Source: Lunularia cruciata (lineage: Eukaryota > Streptophyta > Marchantiopsida > Lunulariales > Lunulariaceae). Taken from it: a DNA stretch of 64,000 nt. Below are positions 55,752 to 64,000 of the stretch, in pieces. The stretch lies in NCBI GenBank assembly GCA_948567375.1, contig OX419756.1, forward strand, positions 25,956,552 to 26,020,551, read 5' to 3'. Positions within the stretch are counted from its first letter, which is position 1; each line of letters opens with the position of its first letter. The notes under the pieces are model-generated. The model was given only the letters and a program-made list of their open reading frames with translations. It searched no databases and was not told where the DNA came from. A program made the translations under genes and the position numbers.

Positions 55752-56481
55752 TGTAACACTCCAAGGATATGAGATCTGAAGACACAATTTCACACTCAAA
55801 CCTCCGATGCCCCAAAAGAGCACCTTCTCTTTATTATATAGACAAGGAGGATCTCCTCCAAGGAAGCCCCACCATAGGATTAGGCACATAGATAGGTGAC
55901 ATGTCAGCAAGCTCCACCCTTGGATTACTTACTTGGATGGGTGACATGTCGGTCTTGGTCCTTTTTGGTTGGTCAAACAAGCTTTGACACAAAGGAATAT
56001 TTTAGAGAATCTTCTTGTAGGAATCTCAAAATCATGTGGATGAGGTACCATTGGAAACCAAGAGGAGGGAAGGCCAAACTTTTCGTGGTTGGGGGGGGGG
56101 GAGGAGGGAGAGAATTTGCACATTTTTGAGGCCTAATTCATGCATTTAGGCCTCCAAAATTGCCTTCAAAGATTTTAGGCATATTTTGGTTCCTTCTCTA
56201 TTAGTAGAAGTCCCCTTTTGGTGATACCTCTTCTGATCTATTCAGTCCATCATGGGTAACATCCTTCCAAATTTTACCAAACCAATTCTCACCTTTAAAT
56301 CATATGCCTAGCTATTTGTTCTAAGGTTTTCAAGTCTCTTTTGGTTTTTGCCCTATTAGTAGAAGTACTCTTTTGGTGACACTTCTATCTCATCTATTTT
56401 GACCATCATGTATAACATCATTCCAGATGTTACCAAACCAAATTTCACATCTAGATCATATAGCTAGCTACTGGTATTACA
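55752..56481 (+). mobile_element. Solo-LTR-like insertion, family S, forward copy with perfect duplication
   Basis: 730 bp, TGTAACACTCC ... GGTATTACA, flanked by perfect ACAAT duplications (55747-55751 and 56482-56486). Longer than its relatives because its last 140 bp or so are present twice in tandem ('ctattagtagaagt' at about 56200 and 56360). It contains a run of G near 56090. No internal coding sequence is present, so it is probably a solo LTR. Confidence 0.75.
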
Positions 56482-56829
56482 ACAATCTAGGGTTTAGATA
56501 CAATCTCAATCTGCACCACACATTTCCAAAAATAGATACGGGGTCTCCAAGTGCAAGTGTATAAATATGTGTAGAATTTCCAATCAAAAGTGACTTTAAA
56601 AATTCTTTTTTTACAATTCTTGATCAACAATTCAAGAGTAAAATAAAAACCTTGTGTAGTTGTGGACGTAAGCAGACTTGGTCAAACCACAAGAAATTTG
56701 GCATAATTCTATGTATGCTTTTCTTGTCCCAATTGATGAATGATTTTTGCTCAATCTCATTGTTGAATTTGAATTCCCATTGCTCTCTCAAATTCCTAGT
56801 TGAAAATTTCTTCCAATAGTAGCATGGTA

Positions 56830-58060
56830 CACAAGATCTTTTTGAGCAACACCATCATGCTCTTCCAACATGAAGACTTTAGAAGGAAAAAACTTGCATA
56901 CTCTTAAGATAGTGCAGCATGTACTCACATCAAATATCATTGGTAAAATCTGTTGTAGATATACATAATCACCCTAATGAAATCGACGGATCAAGGATCC
57001 ATAACCTTCTCTACAAATAGTAGCATAGTGTAAATTATCCCTATGTTGAGCAATTACTAAGTTCTCAAAGGTCATCAACATCACTCTCTTGAAGGTCTTT
57101 GCTCATTGAGAACATGTACTCACCCATATGTTTGGATCATTCAAGTCCAAAACTATAGTAGCATCATGACAAATAGCTGCAAGAAACTAAGGAGAGAAGG
57201 ATGCTAATGAAGCTTGTCAGCTGAACTAATAGCCAATGGCCAACCAAGGTAATTAGGGATCCCAATCTCCCAAGTGGCCTCTATACAGACTGTACTAATG
57301 CAATCCTTTATTCATTGTCTAACCACTCTCTTTGCTAAGCTATTTGCCTTAAGGTGATCTTGGGAGGGAGTATGGTGATCAATCAAGGCTCTATCACACA
57401 AGACTTGAAACTCTCATAAGAACTTTGTACCTTGATAAGTCAAAACCTCAATTGGTGCACCCAAATGACTAAGAGAACCTGATTCAAGAACAAGTAAGTT
57501 GTCCCTCCATTGGACCTATCAAGAAGTATAACCAACTTAATCCACTTGGAGAAGTGCTCTACTATAATCAAATGTAGTGATTATTTTTCACAATCAATTG
57601 TAAAAGTCCAGCAAAGTCCAAACTCCAACAATAACCTAACACCATGATAAGTGATAGGTGTAATTATAGCATGAGAGCATTAAATTATACTTTTAACTTG
57701 GTCACAAACCACCCATTAGTATGTATATCATGCCACCAATAATGATCCTAAAGTAAGCTATATACACGCTTTATTGCAAAATGTCCTAGCTCTTCATGAG
57801 CATGATATACAAACTATAGTCTTTGAGATAGAAGTAGTACTACTTGTACTCTACTATCTTCCCATACATGAAGAAGGTGTTTGCCCTCCAATCTAAACCA
57901 CCTACCTTGTTGAAAGATATAGTCTCTCTCCTTGGTACCAATTGTGCCATCCACAATACCCATGCAAAGATAATCTATCACTAATATATCATTATGAATG
58001 TCTCACTAACATGTACCAATATCTTCACCCTCTAGATTTGTGACCTAAACAACTCCTCTT
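56830..58060 (-). pseudogene. Integrase region of the reverse Ty3 element
   Basis: The C-terminal part reads FENLVIAQHRDNLHYATICR, GDYVYLQQ, ILRVCKFFPSKVFMLEEHDG on the minus strand (57060-56830), a recognisable integrase C-terminal domain. Further upstream the core is heavily decayed. Confidence 0.5.
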
Positions 58061-58199
58061 ATATGTATTGAGAGAGATACAATCAAAGCCTCAAATAATA
58101 TAGATGCATGGTAGATGCATGACTATCTAACACTATCTCCTTATCTATCTTACCATGCCAAAGTGCTCCAATCAAATCTTGGAACATAGGTTTATATTC

Positions 58200-59430
58200 A
58201 ACATATTTGCATCACAGTTCACCACTCTAGATCTTTGAATAACCATGAAATCATACTCTTGTAAAATCAAAGCCTATTGTGCAAATTTCCTTGAAAGCTT
58301 ATTAGATACCATCAACCACTTCAATGGTTGATGATCAATGATGCAAGTGAAGGAGTTACCAAATAGGTAATATCAGAAATGTACTATTGCCCACATTGCT
58401 ACCAAGCACTCTCTCTCATATGAACTATACTTTACCTCCATTGAATTGTTGGAGTGACTAGCATAAGCCACTACAATCTCCTTCCTCTCATCATCTTGTT
58501 GGGTGAGCATTGCTCCAAGCTCCAACATACTCCAATCAATATGAGCCTAGAATGTTCATCCTCTAATTGGTCTACTAAGAATGAGGGCAAATTTCAACCT
58601 CTTGTTAAGCTTTATAAAAGTCTCTCTTCCTCATCTTTGTGAAACCACTCACATGTAAGTTTGGTCAACTTCATCAAGGCCTTGGAAATGATACTAAGTT
58701 CTCTAATTTATCAACAATAGAAATTTTGCAACCCCAAGAATGCTTGCACTTTGCTCACATATGTAGGCCAAGGAATACATGCAATAGCTTCTACCTTGTT
58801 TTTCTGAACACCAAGTCCACCAAGGTAGATATTATGACCTAAATACTCAACTTGCTTGTGGAAGAATCTACACTTCCCAAGATGTAATTTGAGTTCATGA
58901 AATTTCAATCTCTCAAACACCTCTAACAAATGTCTCTCATGCTCTTCCACAATAGTATCATAGACCAAAGTATCATCAATATAGCACCAAGAAAAATCCA
59001 ATCCTATTAGAATCTTGTCCATGACCCTTTGAAACTTGGCAAGAATATTCATTAACCCAAATGGTAAGAACCTCCATTGATACAATACATCCTTGCCATG
59101 AGGATCAGTAAGTCAAAATGTTGTCTTGGACTTGTACTCCTCCTTAAATGACAATTGATGATGTCTTGCTCAAAGATCCAAAGTACTAAAGACCTTTGTA
59201 TGCCCAATCACATCAAAGATCTCCTCCAATGTGAGCATAAAATACCAATCAGCCTTAGTTTGTTGATTGATAGGACTTAAATCTCTACACATTTGCCTAT
59301 CTATGTAGTTTCCATACATATCTTTCCTGGTTAGCATCATTATAGCTGAAACATACTCTCCATGTGAAATCTCTACCAAACTAGCCTCAAAAAGGTCTCT
59401 ACTCCAGCTTTGAACCAATGCTCTCTCCAT
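58200..59430 (-). pseudogene. Reverse transcriptase and RNase H of the reverse Ty3 element
   Basis: From the minus strand: SAIMMLTRKDMYGNYIDRQM, CRDLSPINQQT, TKVFSTLDL (59430-59170), then after a frame break FLPFGLMNILAKFQRVMDKI and the catalytic YIDD near 58975, then VEYLGHNIY (to 58711). RNase H follows with DHQPLKWLMVSNKLS and ALILQEYDF (about 58340-58210). Confidence 0.65.
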
Positions 59431-59910
59431 GTCACTATATTTGTTGGGATGTTAAAAAACTGATGTTCTACTTGTCAACTCAATCCAAATACCAAGTCAT
59501 TTCCAAGCACCCAAATCCTTTACACTAAAGGAAAAACAACTCATGTAGCTCCTCAAGAACCTCTGAACTCTTTGTCTTTCTCCTCTTGTAAGCTTGGGTC
59601 CAATGTTTGGCTCCCAAGTTTCCTTTTTTAACTGATATAGGAGTGGAAAAATATTGATTAGCTATTACAATAGGCTCTTGGGAGCTCTACTGTCATGCTC
59701 CCAATGTCTATAGTTCTCAACCTCAAAGAAAAAACTCCCTCTACTATGGCTGCAAGCTCCACACATCCTTTAATTGTATCCCAAGTAAATCAAGGATGTA
59801 ACCTAAGTAGATCATGCTCACTTGGATGTACCCCAAGTAGACCACTCTCAATAGTAGCAAATAATTGTGTCCCAACAATAACATGCCCACTTGGTCCATC
59901 ACCCTCAACA

Positions 59911-60049
59911 TTTGGGAGAAAATTTACAACTAGGAATTTGAGAGAGCAATGAGAATCCAATTTTAGCTATGTGATAGAATAGAAATCATTATCAATTTAG
60001 TCAAGAGAAGCATACATAAAAATTGTGCCAAATTTCATGTGGTTTCAAC
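59911..60049 (-). repeat. Inverted fragment of the copia LTR 3' end
   Basis: The reverse complement matches the last 140 bp or so of the copia LTR (compare 37480-37623 and 56680-56818: 'ccacatgaaatttggca', 'tatgtatgcttctcttg', 'ctctcaaattcctagttg'). It interrupts the reverse Ty3 element between gag and RT. Confidence 0.6.
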
Positions 60050-60059
60050 TCCTAGCAAC

Positions 60060-60460
60060 CAAGCTTGAAGTGATAGAGATGTAGTTTGGAGAACAATACT
60101 ATCTCCATAGCTTGATCTCCTCCAAGTGAGCTCTCTTGAACTCATGATAGTCATCCATCAATGGACCTTCTAAGTGCTAAACCAAACCCTTCCATGCCAT
60201 GAAGGATGTGAACAAAGTCAAGCTCCACATCTATTGCAGATCACATCAACTATTGAACCATTGGATGAAGTCATCCAACTCAATGGTACCTATTGTACCA
60301 AAATAGCAGTTGGAGCCTTTGGAGGTCTTATTAATCTTCTCCATATCCCACAAAAATAATGCAGACACATCAAGTGCATTCTCAATTGAATCAACTCTTA
60401 TATCAAACTCCAACTTAGAGTCAATCTCCTCTCTCATTGGGACCTGAGATATAGGTTGAT
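60060..60460 (-). pseudogene. Gag of the reverse Ty3 element (decayed)
   Basis: Minus-strand MREEIDSKLEFDIRVDSIEN, GTIGTIELDDFIQWF, then FMAWKGL..HLEGPLMDDYHE. It matches the forward gag at 62356-62760 residue for residue over long stretches. Confidence 0.6.
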
Positions 60461-60625
60461 ATCAAGCACCACTTTGGGTAAACCCGCTACATACTACCAT
60501 GATATCTCCTTGAGAATCCCCAAAGAACTCTATCATCAAAAAGTAACTCTAATTGTAACCACCACAACTACTCCACCAAGTGTTGACACCAACTAAACAC
60601 TACCCACTAATGTAGCTCTAATGTC

Positions 60626-62134
60626 ACGCTATTTGTAGTGTTGCATCTAGATTGCTCGGACACTGGAGTTGCGGTGATAGGAGTAAGAGTTATTTCAACA
60701 GTTTCTCAACGACTACTTTCAACGGTCAGATTTTGTGTTTGGGGTACTGACTTCACGGTGGGGCCCATTGTCACTTTGCACCGATTGTACCGTCAAGTGT
60801 GCCATCAACGGGACCGTTAGGGTTCAGACCTAGCTCGAGTCCAAGGGGTATACTTTTGAAGTGCAGCTCTAGAGAGCTCACTTCTCTGATGTTGAGCCTT
60901 TGAGTTCCTGGCTATGGTGGACAGAGGCCGACGAGTGTCACTTGGATTCTCTATGCTAGAGTGGGTGTGGCTTGACTGTTATCAATGCCCAGTTGTTGGC
61001 AGTTTATAAAGTGACAAATCAAGTGCTGATTTGAGTTGAGTTGAGTTGAGAGTGGTAAACAATCTGATTACATCAGAGAAGTGAGCTCAAGGGGAAATCG
61101 GGTGTAAGAACTTTGAGTGTTGGTGGTATCTCCAAGCTCAATTCATCGTTGGTAGCTTGATTCAAGTTCATTTTTTTCCTAGTGTGTAGAAGCTTGTTCA
61201 ATTGATGCAGAATTGGCAGTAAGGCAGACGGTGTGCAGAAGTGCTTGCCAATTTTTGAGCAAAGAAGGAGCAAATCTCAAGCAGTGGTTGTGATTTTGAG
61301 CTCAAAAGGTGAAGATAGGACAAATTTGTTGCAAGTGAGGCTCAAAAAGTAAAATTCAAGGGGGAGTTTGGAAGCTATTCTTGTGAATTTGTGATTTGGA
61401 GGAGTTTTGCTAGTTGGCCAGATTTGGAGGACTTTTGCCAAGTTGGAGGACTTTTGCAAGTTTGGAGAAGTTTTGCCAGATTTTGGAGGAGGTTCAAAGT
61501 GGCAAGAAGAAAGGCCTCATTTGGGCATTTAGAGGCTTTGAGGCATAGGGTTGTGGGTTATGAGAGGCTAGCTAGTTTAGAGTAGATCTTGGTCATTGGT
61601 TGGCAAAATCTACCTCTCCTGCTAGATTGTGCACAACATGGTTTGACCCCTAGATCTCTTCTTCCTAGACTGGTGCACTAGCAAACTGGTCCACCTTCAC
61701 TTGTTGTCTTAGTGATTGTGCCACTATTACCTATACACATGTAGCTTTGGCTAGGAAAGTCAGTTTGATCCCATTCTTTGTGATCTTGGTAGCTTAGGAC
61801 TTAGATACAAACTTCTCTTATATCAAATGCCAAATGGTGGCAGAGTCAATCCCATGTTGTTTTATGAGATAGAGGGTTTTTGTTCAGATTTCTTGTAATT
61901 GGATTCCCTCCATTCTCTACTTCATGTTTGTTCACCATGTTTGTATGAGGTGCCCTGACTTTTGAGCGTTGGTGCTCTAGTGTGCTCTCGGTAGTGAGGC
62001 TAGAGTGATGACTAGTCAGACTACCTTTGTTTCTCTCCGGTGAGGTAGGAAGTGATGACTTACAGACCGTTAGAGTGCGTGTTATGATGGCAAGTTACAT
62101 GTTGCCCCTTCCCCTAGTGTAGTTATCTCGGTTA
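60626..62134. other. Spacer between two head-to-head Ty3 elements, probable LTR/leader
   Basis: The leaders of the two Ty3 copies are inverted repeats of each other up to about 60620 and 62135. The DNA between, starting 'tgtagtgttgcatctagatt', has no gene and probably contains the 5' LTR of the forward element. Near 61390-61500 'ttttgccagatttggagg'-like units are repeated several times. LTR ends could not be fixed because no second copy is in the window. Confidence 0.4.
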
Positions 62135-63276
62135 GAGTTACATTAGTGAGTGGTGCTTAGTTGGTATTGGCACGTGGTGGTGTTGGCACTTGTGGTTGCA
62201 ACTTGCGGTTGCTATTGGTGGTTCTGGTTTGTTGTTGCAGTTACTTTGTCACGACGGAGTTCTTTGGAGATTCCAAAGGAGTTAGCCGTGCAGTACGCAG
62301 TGGGTTTACTCGGAGTGGTGCTTGGTATCAGCTTGTATCTCTATCTCAAGTCCCAATGAGGGAGGAGATTGACCCTAAATTGGAGTTCGACACAAGAGCT
62401 AATTCAGTTGAGAGTGCACTTGGTGTGTCCGCACCATTGTTGTGGGACATGGACAAGATTTATGGGGCCTCCAAAGGCCCTAGGCATTACTCTAGTATAG
62501 TGGGTACCATTGAGTTAAATGACTTCATCCAGGAGTTTGATAGTTGGTGTGATCTGCAGTAGATGCGGAACCCGACCTTGTTCACACCCTTCATGGCATG
62601 GAAGAAGTTGTTTCAGCACTTGGAAGGTCCACCAATGGATGACTACCATGAGTTTCGGAGAGCTCATTTGGAGGAGATTGAGTTATGGAGATAATATTGG
62701 TCTCCGAACTATGTCTCTATCGCTTCAGGTTTGGTGGCCAAGAGTAGATCGGCTATACCTACAAGTTCTAGCCCAAGTAGTGTTGGTGGAGCTAGTGGAG
62801 GTGCACTAGCTGGAGATAATGCTACTACAAGTAGAGGTACCGCTGCAGAAGGTGGTGTGGTACCGGGGTTTAACCCCATGGTGGAGTTCTTCCAATGTTT
62901 GAGGCAAAACTACCAGGGAGTGCAGATTGACAAGTTGAGGAGCTTGCAAGAGTTCCAACGGAAGGCAAGAGAGAGCCTATGCAAGGCATACACTTGCATG
63001 AGATGGCTGATCAATTTCACTCGAGGAGTTATTGAGGCCCAAGCAGTCCAATTTTGGTATGGGATATTGGATAGGGAGTTACGACGTAGAGTTTGTGATG
63101 GTACTTTGCCCACTTTGGTAGAAGTCTTTTGTTTGGCTGAGCATATTGAGCTCAACATGGTGGAGGAGAGAGTGGTGACATCTGGATTTGGTAGGGAGAC
63201 CTCATCCACGGTTGTGACTTCTCTAGAGTGCAATAGAGTGCACCATGCCTAGTTGGTTTTTGAGGATAGGGTGGAT
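62135..63276 (+). mobile_element. Forward Ty3 element, 5' part (leader and gag), continues beyond the LTR insertion
   Basis: Begins with a leader matching the reverse element ('gttacattagtgagtggtgc'). It then carries a gag that runs to 63252. At 63277 a copy of the young Ty3 family has inserted, so the rest of this element should resume to the right of the window. Confidence 0.55.
62356..63252 (+). pseudogene. Gag of the forward Ty3 element (few breaks)
   Basis: The ATG at 62356 starts REEIDPKLEFDTRANSVES, GTIELNDFIQEFDSW, then (after TAG at 62560 and a stop near 62690) WKKLFQHLEGPPMDDYHEF. The open piece 62731-63252 has a Ser/Gly-rich linker and VEFFQCLRQNYQGVQIDKLR, then FWYGILDRELRRRVCDGTLP and EVFCLAEHIELNM, the retrotransposon-gag core. 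It ends with TAG 25 bases before the inserted LTR. No zinc knuckle is reached. Confidence 0.65.
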
Positions 63277-63964
63277 TGTAACACCAATTTGTGCATGCGT
63301 GTGGTATTGTGATATTTAGCTTGGTATTAAAAGAACTTGAGAGATATTATTTATATAAAGATAAGAGATGGTTCTACATTAGTTATGACTAGCTAAAGTT
63401 AGTCACAGATAAGATAGAATGGACCTTACTTAAGAGGAAGTGGAAAAGATGAGCACCACTATTTTGGATTCTAGTGTGTTGACTTGGTATTATTCCTAGC
63501 TGTTTGGCTTTGAGGAAAGAGTTGAGAACTCATGGGCCCGCAAGCCTTTTTGTTTTGGATTCTTCTATAGTCCAACGATAGCCCATGTGAGGAATCCTTG
63601 ACTTAGTGGTTGGGTCAAGATAAGATCACATGCTAGTGGAATATGCTCATGTGAATGGATATTCCTTTCTACTTTTTGACTTTACTTGACTTTTAGTCTA
63701 GTAACTTGAGTTATTGCTGTAATTTGTAACTTTGGTACATAACTATTTCACAAGTATATAAACAAAGGGTGAGGAGGTACTCATGATCCTTTCATTTGCA
63801 ACTATCTCTCTCATTGAGTTCTCTAGTGAGCAATGTCTTGAGTCTTGGAGTGTTAGCCTTGGAGGAGTATGATGGAGTTGGGGTTCCTTGCCTTCTTAGT
63901 CCATGGTGCGCTAGCATAATAGCCATCAGAGGTTCATCTTGAGTGAAAGACAGGCCGGCTCACA
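63277..63964 (+). repeat. Third LTR of the young Ty3 family (5' LTR of another copy)
   Basis: 688 bp, TGTAACACCA ... GGCTCACA, clearly homologous to 42678-43356 but several percent diverged with small indels. It is followed by a primer-binding site, so it is a 5' LTR and not a solo LTR. TATATAAA at 63755-63762. Confidence 0.85.
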
Positions 63965-63968
63965 TTTT

Positions 63969-63986
63969 TGGTTCCGTTGCCGTGAC
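63969..63986 (+). other. Primer-binding site of the second family member
   Basis: TGGTTCCGTTGCCGTGAC, one mismatch to the site at 43361-43378, at the same distance from the LTR. The element's coding region lies outside the window. Confidence 0.65.
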
Positions 63987-64000
63987 TTCTCTAGAAGGCA

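Larger units (their letters stand above)
36768..56818 (+). mobile_element. Decayed Ty1/copia retrotransposon, outer shell of the nest
   Basis: The element spans 20.05 kb, of which about 4.7 kb is copia. The rest is a nested chromovirus and three solo-LTR-like inserts. LTRs are 36768-37623 and 54659-56818 (the latter about 826 bp once its two inserts are removed). After the 5' LTR, 'gtagtattagag' is a decayed form of the initiator-Met primer-binding site TGGTATCAGAG. The order gag, protease, RT, RNase H is visible, but most of the integrase is missing. Stops are frequent. I could not find a matching 5-bp duplication at its outer ends, so the left boundary is approximate. Confidence 0.7.
54659..56818 (+). 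repeat. 3' LTR of the copia element, split by two insertions
   Basis: Begins TGTTGT at 54659, is interrupted at 54665-55258 and 55752-56481, and ends near 56818 (CCAATA, where the 5' LTR has CCAACA). The remaining sequence aligns with 36768-37623. Confidence 0.65.
56819..60625 (-). mobile_element. Decayed Ty3 retrotransposon, reverse orientation
   Basis: Read on the minus strand from 60625 to 56819 the order is primer-site-like TGACATTAGAGC, gag, a disrupted protease region, RT, RNase H and integrase. It is related to the forward element at 62.1-63.3 kb (same gag and leader). Its 3' end is cut by or abuts the copia LTR at 56818. Stops are abundant. No LTR could be delimited. Confidence 0.6.

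Noticed and set aside
1-64000. tRNA, rRNA or organelle-derived segments
   Set aside because: I looked for cloverleaf-type and rRNA landmarks by eye and saw none. Absence by eye is weak evidence; a covariance-model scan would decide.

Overview
The window reads as nuclear DNA of a streptophyte, most likely a land plant. It has GT-AG introns, plant-type Ty3 and Ty1/copia LTR retrotransposons, a primer-binding site that fits plant tRNA-Glu, and one host gene of the plant MBD4-like DNA glycosylase family. The long introns (about 3.6 and 2.5 kb) and heavy repeat load suggest a large genome. I cannot place it more narrowly.

Layout. 1-7.7 kb: decayed repeat-derived DNA, with a coiled-coil coding unit present in at least two tandem copies (1.1-3.2 and 4.0-4.9 kb), each followed by a similar non-coding block. 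8-14.9 kb: intergenic DNA with small repeats and the 3' part of a decayed non-LTR retrotransposon (12.0-13.4 kb). 14.9-17.2 kb: a GC- and CpG-richer stretch, probably promoter and 5' leader. 17.24-25.29 kb: the only convincing host gene, a three-exon MBD4-like glycosylase (668 aa predicted). 25.3-36.7 kb: mostly AT-rich DNA with a second, reverse-strand non-LTR remnant (31.3-32.1 kb) and several short repeats that match the 3' end of the first one.

36.77-56.82 kb is a nest of LTR elements. A decayed copia element contains a decayed Ty3 chromovirus (37.76-51.17 kb), which contains a young, apparently intact non-chromovirus Ty3 element (42.68-50.48 kb). Three solo-LTR-like insertions of another family also sit in the copia element. 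Removing the inserts leaves about 4.7 kb of copia and 5.6 kb of chromovirus. 56.8-63.3 kb holds two related decayed Ty3 elements head to head. At 63.28 kb another copy of the young Ty3 family begins and runs off the window.

Most notable: (i) two different non-LTR remnants whose C-termini look like a zinc finger plus a restriction-like (REL) endonuclease, unlike the usual APE-type plant LINEs; (ii) about ten short repeats that match the 3' end of one of them, several flanked by target-site duplications and ending beside a GGGGC/GCCCC hairpin; (iii) the intact Ty3 element with an extra CCHC-type ORF upstream of gag-pol.
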